Shown here: positions 11,001 to 23,000 of the stretch, piece by piece | Numbering within the stretch: position 1 is the first letter of the stretch | Layout: every line of letters starts with the position of its first letter | NCBI GenBank assembly: GCA_017654935.2 | Contig: CM065691.1 | Coordinates: 30,805,344-30,869,343 of the forward strand | Reading direction: 5' to 3' | Length of the DNA: 64,000 nt | DNA from: Phymorhynchus buccinoides | Taxonomy: Eukaryota > Mollusca > Gastropoda > Neogastropoda > Raphitomidae | Program-made: the position numbers and the translations under genes | Notes under the pieces: model-generated | What the model saw: only the letters and a program-made list of their open reading frames with translations | Databases searched by the model: none | Told to the model about the DNA's origin: nothing

Positions 11001-14000
11001 GAGGCATTACCCGTCTTTGTAAGTATTAAAATTACCTCCCTTATAAGACCCCTCCCTTATAAGACCTTATAAGACCTCATTTTGGTTGATTTTTGAAGGT
11101 CTTATAAGGGAGGTTCCCCTTGAGTTTAATTCTAAAGAAAGGCGCTATATAAATACTATGTATTATTATTATGATTATTATGATTATTATATGACTTGTT
11201 TGCAATAGTCGTCAAATTCACCTGGTCAAAGACGCTTCTGGCAGCCAGGTCAGTTTCTGAGCCGTAGGTGTGAGCAGAGTCCACGCTTTGCATGGAGGAC
11301 GAGCGGCCTCGCGTTTCCATCATCTTGCTCAGACTGCTTGATGACCCGGAAGGCTTCAATGTGTCTGCAATTGTGATTATTTCATCATTTAAATGACTCT
11401 CAACTACAAACATGGATCACAACACGACTGAGGATTTAGAAAGTTAACCATGTTGTACTTTATTTCTTGTCAAGCGCTATATTGATCATGTCGTTTGTAT
11501 TTTGACCCTGTTTCTGAGGGCTAATGACCTAACAAAATTAAAACATTGTTCATATTGTTAACCCCTTGACTGCCAGAGAATTTGTTTTTAAATCATTGAG
11601 CAAATCATGACATGAAAAAGACAACTGATAGAGCCAATCTGAGAAAATGGTCTGGGGATATTACTCTCTTGATTATGTTAGAGCAAAAGTCAGCATATCT
11701 GGGTTATTCTTCTTCATCTGATGACATCATCAGTGATGTCTGGAGCTTGGCCAGCTCCAGGAAGTGTGTGCAATTACTTCTATAAAAAGAAGTTGGTCAC
11801 CACCACAGTGTATATATTCAGAGTGTCTACGAGGCTCACTGAGTTTTCCTTTGCCCTCCTTGTTGAGCAGCCGCAGCTTGGCCAGCTCGAGGAAGTCGGA
11901 GAGCTCGCGGGTGTAGACCTTGCTGAGGAAGTGGACGTAGGCGGAGGAGAGCTGCTCGAAGGCGGAGGGCTCCGTGCTCTTCAGCCACAGCATCAGGTCC
12001 GCGTACACCACCAGCTCCCGGTGCATGCCGCTGTGCTGGGGCATGCGCAGTTCCCCCGCCGCACGGTTCAGCGTCTCGCCCATTTCGTTCCCCTGGTTCA
12101 GCAGAAAGCACCACCATATTTTTCGGATTACCGTATTTTCCGGACTATAAGAGACACCTTTGTATAAGACTAGAAATCATGAAATTTTACCTAAATTTCA
12201 GATTTTGTGACTATATTTTTTTACTATTTCATCAGTCAGATTATAAGGTCAGGTCAGGTCAGGTAGATTAAGACGACTAGGCCTTGCGGCCTCTCAAGCG
12301 TCTTTTCTTCTCTTTTTTTGAGTTGGCACAGCTGTGACGGTTTTGGTAGACTCTATTAGTCATACTGGTATTTTAATTTACTAAGGTTTGGGTCTTTGTC
12401 CAGGAGGTTTTTGACTTTGTTAGTATTAGGTGCAAGTTTTGTCTGAGCAGGAAGTGCGTTCCAATAGTTAGTCACTCTGTTACTGAAAAAGTGTCTCCTG
12501 ATATACTGTGTTAGTATTTTTAATTCATGATTTCTAGTCTTTGAAAAATTTGAAATCTGGAACAAACTTTTGTTAGTATTGTTAGGACCATTCAAAATGT
12601 TATATACATTGATTAGGTCACCACGAAGTCTTCTGTATTTCAAGGATGGTAAATCAAGTTTGTGTAGCCTTTCACTATAATCAAAATTTGTAAAAACTTT
12701 TATTAATTTAGTAGCTCTCCTCTGTACATGCTCAAAAGGCGCAGGGGTCTGAGTCTGGGAAAATAGCATCGCCTTAAAGTCCGAAAATTATGATACATGG
12801 GTGGGAGCAGAACATTTCAGCTATACTGAAACATTTTCTCAGCTATACTGAAAAAGAAAGCAAGGATACCTTTACATGTTCCAGTCAGACAGCATTGCTA
12901 TACTGAATTCAGTATCTATACTGAAGGCCTCCCACCCCTGGGATTATTAAAGCTTGGTAACGAAACCATTGTAAAAACGAAACTTGACTAGATCTAGTCT
13001 AACTGACGTGTGGAAAAAAAAATCGATTTGATAGTCAAAGTTTTACTTAGCTGCCATCCTCGTCGCCATTTTTGTTGTATCTGTCGTTTCAAACAAGAAT
13101 GCAAACTATTACAGCTCGTGTAATAAATATAACAGTTTATTAACTGTTAAACAGCAGCAGGGTGTTGGGGGGCAAAGCAGACGTTAGTTGACATGCTGAT
13201 TGGCAAGTGACGTAAAGAGTCACGTGGTTTATGGGAGAGCATGTGATTCTACTTTCGATACAACAGGTTGCATGATGAGTGAGCAAGATAGCGGAGAGCG
13301 GATGAATGATTGGGTGTGGTGTGAGAGTTACATATTTGTTAATGTAAATTTATGTTTCATACTTTTATTTAATATTTTTATTTTACACGGTGGAAGACAA
13401 GTTTCCATGTGCGTTGTACAATGCCAATGGACAATAAAGAAACTTATGACTTATGACTTATGACTTATTAGGCTGTGTGCACATACACACGCAAGTTCCG
13501 CGCAGAAACCCATGCTCAATTCGCAAAAAAAAAAAATCTGGAAGTAAGAAATATGAAAGAGTGTGCCCATTACGAGCGGGAACCCATCTTTAACCCTTTC
13601 ACCGCCAGCCATTTTTCATCCAAAAATCTCCATTAAATTTACCTGGGTAGAGACCAAAATCCATCAGCAGTATTGGGGATTATTCTGTGACATATACAAA
13701 ATAGGGTCTATCCTTACTTCCCAAAACTAAGACAATAGGGTCTTTGGATAATAGACCCCAATTTGATGCCTTTTAGTGACATAGATGTTAAATCACTGTG
13801 GTGCTAAAATGCGACTTTGGCGGTGAAAGGGTTTTAATCCGATCCGTTTATTTCTTATATAAGTGTATAGGGCTTCAGTACGGAACTTGCGGATTGCCGA
13901 TCTAATGCGCAAAAGGCCTAAGGCGATACTTTTTCCCAGACTGAGACCCCTGTGCCTTATAATATGACTGATAATATAGTAAGAAATTATGGTAACAAAT

Positions 14001-17000
14001 CTGAATTGTGTGTAGAATTTCGGGGATGCGCCTTACAATAAATAAGGTGTACCTTATAGTCCGAAAAATATGGTAGTCAAACCTCTATTTTAACCCTTTC
14101 ATTTTTGCACCACAATGATGTAACCCTTTCACCGCCAATGTCGCATTTTAGCACCACAATGGTTTAACACCCATGTCACTAAAAGGCATCAAATCAGGGC
14201 CTGTTATCCCAAAACCCTATTTTCTTAATTTTGGGAGGTAAGGATAGGCCTAATGTTATATATGTCACAGAGGAATTCCCAATATTGCAGATATTTTATT
14301 TTCTCTACCCAGTTAAGTTTAATGGTATTTTTTGGCAGAAAAATGGCTGGCGGCGAAAGGGTTAACACCCATGTCACTAAAAGGCATCAAACCAGGGTCT
14401 GTTATCCAAATACCCTATTTTCTTAATTTTGGGAGGTACGGACAGGCCTTACTCTTTATACATGTCACAGAGGAACACCCAATATTGCAGATGATTTTTT
14501 TCTCTACCCAGGTAAGCTTAATGGAAACTTTTGCTGGAAAATGGCTGGTGGCGAAAGGGTTGACTTCCAAAAAGCCAGGAAAATGTGACCTTAACCCTTT
14601 CACTGCCAGCCATTTTTCAGCCGAAAAATATTATTAAACTTACCTGGGTAGAAAAAAAAAAATCTGCAATATTGAGAATTCCTCTGTGACACGTATAACA
14701 TTAGGCCTATCCTTACCTCCCAAAATTAAGAAAATAGGGTCTTCAGATAATGATTTGATGCTTTTTAGTGACATGGGTGTTAAACCATTGTGGTGCAAAA
14801 ATGCGACATTGGCGGTGAAAGGGTTAACTTGGAGTGGTCTTACAAGTGAGGTGGTCACTGGCAGTTGCACAAAAATGTTACAATGAAAACCTCAACCCTC
14901 TCCTCCCCATTCAGAGGTTTTCTCTACCGAGAACCACATGACTTCGCCATGCTTTCCGCCATCTTTGCTTTGGCAAGGACAGCGACTGCGCTTTCAAGCC
15001 CATGATGAGTCCTGCAGTTACTTCCCATTCCTATAAATGTGTTGTTTCTGTTCGATGATGGTAACTCATGAAATTCAACATTCAAAGATTCCTTCACATT
15101 TTCAATACTTGGTTCAAAGTTTATGACGACAGTCATAAAATTCAACAAAGTGGATAAGTAAGCTGCGTTTTAGATGAAATCGATTAAGAGAGGTGGGTTT
15201 CATAGTTAAATACATTTTGTGCTATCGCTGTTCGACGCTAACCGTGTATTTACATAAAAGTGATTTTACAGGAGCATCTTATATTGTCGCCTGCTACTCA
15301 ATCCCCATTTGATATATCTTTATCCTTCTTCTTGACCGATGAGTAAACACGTGACAAATAAAAGTTGCATTAACACCCAAACTTTTAGTGATAATTCAGT
15401 TACACGGTTAGTCACAAAGTTAGTGCATTGTTTTTAAATTCATTCAGTTACCGTATTTTACGGACTACAAGGCGATACTTTTTTTCCTAGACTGAGACCC
15501 CTGCGCCTTATAATGTGACTGATAATATAGTCTTAAATGGTTCGACTATAAACATATCTTTATAATACACAAAATCTGAATGGTAAACTTGTTTGTTTTT
15601 AAATTTGTCATAAATTTTACGGGGGTGCGCCTTATAGACCCCTGCACCTTATAATGTGATAATAGTAAGAAACGGTATGGTAGATTTTTGTAAACTTTAA
15701 TCCGTAAAATCTCGTTGCCTCAATGCTCACACACACAAAAGAAGAGTATGACCCTTTAACCCTTTCACCGCCAATGTCGCATTTTTGCACCACACTGCTT
15801 TAACACCCATGCTACTAAAAGGTATGAATGTTGGATCAGTTATTCAATATCCTTATGTTGTTAATTTTGGGAGATAAGGACATAATTTATTTGACAGATG
15901 TCATTGGGGGATTCACAGTACTGCATATGCCAACTTTTCATTACCTAGGTAAGTTTGAGAGAAAATTTTGGATGAAAAATGGCTGGCGGTGAAAGGGTTA
16001 AAGAGTTGCGAGAATATATCAATTAGAAAACCTGGTTAAAAGGCATTTTTGTTTGATTTTTGTTCTTGTCACTTTGGAAGAAAAAAAGTGGCTGTAACTG
16101 TAATTAACCCTTTCACCGCCAATGTCGCATTTATGCACCACAATGGTTTAACACCCATGTCACTAAAAGGCATCAAATCAGGGCCTGTCAAACCCTTTCT
16201 TAATTTTGGGAGGTAAGGTCGCATTTATGCATGTCACAGAGGGGTTACTGCATACACTTTTCTACCATGTCAGTTTAAAAGAAATGGTGGTGAAAGGGTT
16301 CAGTTGGGCCTGTTAACCCTTTCAAAGCCAATGTCGCAATTGAGAATAACAATTAATGATGTAACCACACTCTTAATTTTCAAAAATTCCTAAACAATGG
16401 TTTAACACCCATGTCACTAAAAGGCATCAAATCAGGACCTGTTATCTGAAGACCCTATTTTCTTAATTTGGGGAGGTAAGGATAGGCCTAATGTTATGCA
16501 TTTCACAGAGGAATTCCCAATAACTGTACATATGTTTTCATTTCTACCCTGTTCAGTTTAATGGTAATTGTTTGCAAAAACAAAATGGCTGGTGGTGAAA
16601 GGGTTAATAAATTAAAAACCTACAATACAAGTGAGTTACACATACTGTCAGAGTAGATTGGAGCAAAGTCATTCCTTTAGAACGGCAGCTGATCATTACG
16701 CCAATGGTCCATGAGAATAACAATTAATAGATGTAATCCATCTAATCACACACTCTTAATTTTCAAAAATTCCTAAACAATATCTTGTACCCTAACCCTA
16801 ACCATAGAACCATATCAAAGATATTCTAAAAGGGTAAGATGGATTACTTAAGAACTCGGCGAACCGGGCTGATAGAGTTATCGTTAGTGGGGACAGTACA
16901 CTATTCACAGTGGAGGCTATCCAAAAACTCAGACTGGAAATTGAACGGAGAATTCAACTGGCCTATTGATGTGTAAAATGTGTCCTGCTTAAAAGGGACA

Positions 17001-20000
17001 TAACCAGTGTTTCTGTCCTCACTACTCATATAGGGAAAAGAGACTGGATGCTTATCTTCCCCTATACAGTATCTTTGACCATATTCTAACATGAGGCATC
17101 CATGGACACATTTTGTTCAAATGTTACTATTTAAACAAAGGTTCAATTTATTGAACAAATAAAATAATAGTTTTGCTCTGCTTCACACTGGCTTGCATGC
17201 CTGCCAGTAAACCTAAAGAGTTATTTGCAGGTCACATAACACAAATAGTTGAACACAAATCAAGGTCAAACAATTCCAAAACCCATGAATTTCAAACACA
17301 CCAACACCAACATCAACATCAAACTCAAAAATACAACCAAAACCTCCGAAATGTGAAGGCTAAATCCTGGATCAGTGGGTGGAATCTCAAACGTTAAAAA
17401 AAAATCAAACTCGTTTGTTGTTGACAAATAACCTTCTCTTTTCTTCTTTTCATAGGGAGATTCACTCCACTGATAAAGGATAAAGAAAACGATGCTGCGC
17501 CAAGCAGCAACAACAACCGGAAGCGATTCATACATCTCCGCCTACCAAAGATTGCTTTAAAACGGATGGTACCAATTTCATCGTCAGTCCAGCCATCACT
17601 GTGTAGAGGGTCTTTCCTGCACTGGCTGTGGCCTTTTCCTGATAAACCAATGCAGGCAACCAGAGTGTAACAACTAGGCAACGTCTAATGGTTTAGTGGA
17701 ACCTCCCTTTTCCTGATGAACCAATGCAGGCGACCAGAGTGTAACAACTAGGCAACGTCTAATGGTTTAGTGGAACCTCCCTTTTCCTGATGAACCAATG
17801 CAGGCGACCAGAGTGTAACAACTAGGCAACGTCTAATGGTTTAGTGGAACCTCCCTTTTCCTGATGAACCAATGCAGGCGACCAGAGTGTAACAACTAGG
17901 CAACGTCTAATGGTTTAGTGGAACCTCCCTTTTCCTGATGAACCAATGCAGGCGACCAGAGTGTAACAACTAGGCAACGTCTAATGGTTTAGTGGAACCT
18001 CCCTTTTCCTGATGAACCAATGCAGGCGACCAGAGTGTAACAACTAGGCAACGTCTAATGGTTTAGTGGAACCTCCCTTTTCCTGATGAACCAATGCAGG
18101 CGACCAGAGTGTAACAACTAGGCAACGTCTAATGGTTTAGTGGAACCTCCCTTTTCCTGATGAACCAATGCAGGCGACCAGAGTGTAACAACTAGGCAAC
18201 GTCTAATGGTTTAGTGGAACCTCCCTTTTCCTGATGAACCAATGCAGGCGACCAGAGTGTAACAACTAGGCAACATCTAAGGGTACAGTGGAACCTCTAT
18301 AAGACCTAAAAAAAAAATCATCCAAAATGAGGTCTTATAAGGGAGGTAATCTTAGTACTTACAAAGAAGGGCAATGTCTCAGAGAAGTAGGTCTTATGTG
18401 GGAGGGAGTCTCATAATGGGAGGTCTTATAAGGGAGGTTCCACTGCATCTACTTTACTGGCAGAATTGTGGGTAGCTATATATCTCTTAAAAATTCGGGA
18501 CTTTCCTGGTATTGCAGTACCTCCAGGATCGTCCCACCATCTATACATTTAAAAATGTCCCACATGTACCTGTTCCGGGTCGGAGGACGTTAAATGGATT
18601 TTCATCTACTGTACAGGCATGATCCTGGAGAAAAAGTGTTTTTCTCTAAAACATCTATATAGAGTGTAACAACTAGGACAACATCTATATATATATATAT
18701 CGTCGGTGAAATTCAAAAACCTCGTATCTCAATTTTGGTAGTTTTGAGAAAAAAAAAAAAAAATTTTAATTAAAAATTAACTGCGTTGATCACAATTGAT
18801 TAACTATGATGTATATGTTGTTCAAGACATTGCGAGCTTAGTCCTGCTTTCACTAAAATTACTTATAAATATAAAAAAATTTAGACTGGAAAAGAACTAA
18901 GATACGTGGTTTTTGTCCTTAACTAGATCTGAATTTGGGACTTACAAGTTTTTTGTTCTATTTTCACAAACTCATTTATCCCAGATAAAATGTCGTTAGA
19001 GATACGAGCTTTTGGTGGAAGGTGGTGGGAAAAATTAGAGAGCTGACTAAAAAAAAAAAAAAATCGAGATACGAGTTTTTTCAATTTCACGGACGATATA
19101 TATGTTTGGGTGGTTCAGATGTTCTCTTGGTAAAGAGCTGTTTATGGTGATCAGATGGCAATTCCTCTTTTCATTTCTTTTAACTCTTACTGTCCTATTC
19201 GGAAGTAGCAGAGCCAAGCCCCATAATCCTGTAAGGATTTGGCAGAATGAGCAAGAAATGGGTATGCTTATTCAAAAAATAATATTAAATTTATTTGTGA
19301 ATAAAACTTAATGAAACTTGGGAATGATGTTGCTATGACATTGTTTTATGTGTTGATCAATGTTTTTGCCAGTCTGATGTGGGTTTTTTTTTTATTGTTA
19401 TTACATAATAAACAAAAATAAAGGTGTGTTCAACAAAGATGCTAAAAAACAATGTGTGGTGTGTTTATTATTAAACCATTGCAAGCACAAGTCACTTACA
19501 TGATCAAAGAAACACTAAAAGCACAAAATAAACTTAGTACTTGCCTTTCTGTAGTATTTTGGGGATGCAATCAACAGGTAAAAATTATGTTCCGTTACGC
19601 ACACCTATCGGTCTTACTGCCGATCATTCGCGATCGAAGTTTTCATGTGAAAAGTATCTCTATGCTTTGTACAAAGTGTTAAACCACTCTAAGTCCGATA
19701 TAAAAAAAAATCATTGAAACTGTCCCATTCACTGTCTAAAACAGTGTCCGAATGCTCGGCAGATGACCGGTTGTCGGAATCGTTCAACAGAATTTTCTGC
19801 CGATCGATAGTCGAAATTAACCATAGTAGGCACTGCACTACAGTGAGTCTCAACAGTCACTTCACTCTGGCCCCTATAACTAAGTCCAAAAGCACGATTG
19901 GCACACAATTTATCGGTAAAAACATCGATAACATCGTCATCGATCGTTCGGAATGCCGCCATTTTGATGAAAAAAATTTGTCGCAAATAATTTGAAGAAA

Positions 20001-23000
20001 ATCGATCCAAAATAGCCTTCAATCGACCTCCTCTGCAAATGGCGGCCATTGCAACAGGAAGTCGAATGCTTTCCGGCTGTCGTTAAGGCTTTCTCTCTGC
20101 ACTAGAGAGCTCCCACTTCCTTAGTAACAAAGTGGGTAGATCGGGGCGGTACAGGATTTCGGCAAGGGCGGAAAATCGGGCGGAAAATCGGGCGGAAAAG
20201 GGCGGTATAAAACTTTTCAAAGTTGGGGAAAAGGGTATCTCCCTAAGCTCATTCATCTTCCCCCTCTGACATTTGCTTTTCTACATTCATTTTTATCAGA
20301 AATCAGAGAATTCGCTGAAAAGTAACATGCCCAACTGTATAAAGGATTGCAGGACACTTAAACTGACTGAAAACAGATAACATAGATTCACACGATTATT
20401 TGTAATCAACTCCAACAAAATGGAAGATGAACAGATCCTGAGCGAAACAAAATTAGTAGAAAATCAAATTATAGAAAGAAAAAAAAATTGACAAAGTAGT
20501 TCTACATCTTGTCTTAACAAACCTTTTTTTCTTTGCCAAACATCTATCAAAACTGAACATAGAAACCAAAGTGCAAATGACCGATCATTATGCAATAGAT
20601 TGCTATATAAAGAAAGTACAGCGTTATTGGCTTTTATTCAGGCAAGCCTGTGACGTTGAGGGGTGCTGACCTGATTGACAAAGAGGTTGTTGAGGTGCTT
20701 GGCCAGGCGCCGCGCAAAGCCCATCGAGAACTTCTTGAACTGCTTCTGCTGCTCCTCCACCGCACCCATCTTCAGCATCGCTGCACAACGATACAGTGCA
20801 AAAAAACACAATATACTACAGCAAGTTGTTGCCTGTCTGTCGTTTCCGACAATGACTGCCAGATAGCAGAGGGGGGAATATACTATTCCGGTGGGCTGGG
20901 TGAGAATTACTTTATAGTGGAGATGCCTTGCCCAGGGTACATCCCTACTCTCTCGGCCAAAGGGATTTGAGGATGAGATTTGGCATTGGGGAAGGTCCCC
21001 AAAGGCCAACCAATCCCTTTGGCTGCAGCATGAAAGCTGGTGCAAGCCCCCCCCCTCGTTTGAGAGTCACAGTCTTCCACGAAAGACTAAGCTGTAGCAT
21101 GATATTCCAATACTGTATAATATCATTTGTAGTACAGCTCTCATTTACTATTGGCCCTCTCTACAGGCTAATGTCAACCAGTCATAAAAGCCATTTGAGT
21201 AAAGGGACCTATACAGTAAGTACAATACAATACAGCACAGTGCAAGACAATACAATGCTGTGCAATGCAATGCAGTACAGACAATTCGGTTATTTAAAAT
21301 GTTGACTTGTTGGCCCCAAGTTGGCTTACACACAGTTCATCAGGACACAGAGAGGCAGACAGACAGACAGAAAGACAGACAGATGCTACGACACAGCCAA
21401 TGAGTGAGAGAGATAAAGGTATTACTTTATTATTAGGAAGACTGACCCACCTTGGGGATACTGGGAGTCTTTTGTACAAATAGTTCCCCTACCTCCTAGA
21501 AGTTCTGTGCTTGTAACTTCTAACCTATCACTCTCTTTGACTCTACCTTTTCCCTTTGTTTACTGTCATCTACTTTCTTTCTGCCTTACTGATCCATTCG
21601 CCTGCCTTTCTAGAAATTCTTACAAAGATTTTCTCCATCCGAAGACGGATTGTGCTGGGCCTTACTATTTCTTAGTTATGTGCATAACAGCAGCATAATA
21701 CATCCGCACTCATATAACAGGAAACTGTCTGAGCGGTCGACGAAGAAGAAGAGGAAAACTGAGACAGAGGAAGAAATAAACAGAAAAGATCCGCGACTCA
21801 GAGAATAGTGTTGTCAGTAGGGGGCTTAGTAGGTGGTGTTCTGAACAGGCTCTACTGAACTCCACCGAAGTGACTCAGCAGCAGTGCAGTGTCTCCTCGG
21901 TTGGTTGCCTCCTGACGGCCTAACATAGATTCGCTCCTCTTGGACTGCTGGTCTCAGATTATGCAACCTGAACGTGTGGAGGTGTGGCTGCAAATTGGGA
22001 CTCGGAATGTATGGCCCAGAAGATGGGACAGCAAAAACCAAATAAATAAATAAACAGAAAAGAAAGATGACAAAAGCAAATGAAGAGAGAGAGAGAGAGC
22101 GAGAGAGAAAGTGCTCCATGTCGACATTTCTTTACCTTTAAAATGCATAATTTGCATTTTATTAACTTGATTTTCTTTCTGTTAATTTAAAGTGGACAAT
22201 GTCCATTTAGAAATCACCCAGTGTCTTATGTCCTGTACGATGCGTCAGAAGACGAAGGATGGCGAGGGTGACTCACAGGGGTGGATGTCGGCATTCATGC
22301 AGCGGTGTAAAGCCTGGGCGGCGGCCGTGCACTCCATGATGCCCTCTGGGGAGGTCAGATCAGGGTCACAGAGCGCCTGCACGTGTCTCAGATCCAGATC
22401 CAGCTGAACCTGTTTTTGACAGCAAGTGTGTGCAACAGGCATGGTAGTGGGGGAAAAGTGATTTTCAAGGAAAATGGCTGGGGGTCCAGGGGGCCGAAGA
22501 AAATTCAATAAAATTCAATAAATGAGTCTAATTTTTTACTATTTTCATGCCATTTCAATGCATTTTTTAATAATTTTGTTTGAAACTGTTTCGCGGAGGT
22601 CTACCATGCCTGGTGCAAAATGGGTCCAGACAATGATGGCTCATTCTACCTTGTTGGGTTGGGTGTTTTATTTTGCCAATATGTATGGCTCAAAAAAGAG
22701 AAGGAACATTTACTTTGTAAGATCACCATGGGTTCAATACCCCCCCCCCCCCCCCCCCCCCCCCAAAAAAAGCTAAAAAATTAAGAAATGGCAATTGTCT
22801 AAGTCCCAGATCCCGCTTAGCTCACTCGGGCGAATGAGCCGGATCCGGCTCATGGCTTGCACAACCGTTAAGGACGAATGGCCTGGATCCGGCTCATATA
22901 TATATATATATGAGTTTTCAAGAGGTTTTGATTTCTGGCGTGTAACCAGCTTTCCGGTGCGAAGTCATAACCTATTTTCAGTTTGCTTTGACCTTGCCTC

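Noticed and set aside
17628..18290. Regular direct repeats as a CRISPR array
   Set aside because: Units are head-to-tail with no variable spacers, and the genes around are eukaryotic.
20638..21045. Longer reading frame extending EXOC1 exon 9 upstream
   Set aside because: The extension runs through the acceptor into a dispersed repeat; the splice site at 20780 restores the right phase with exon 8.
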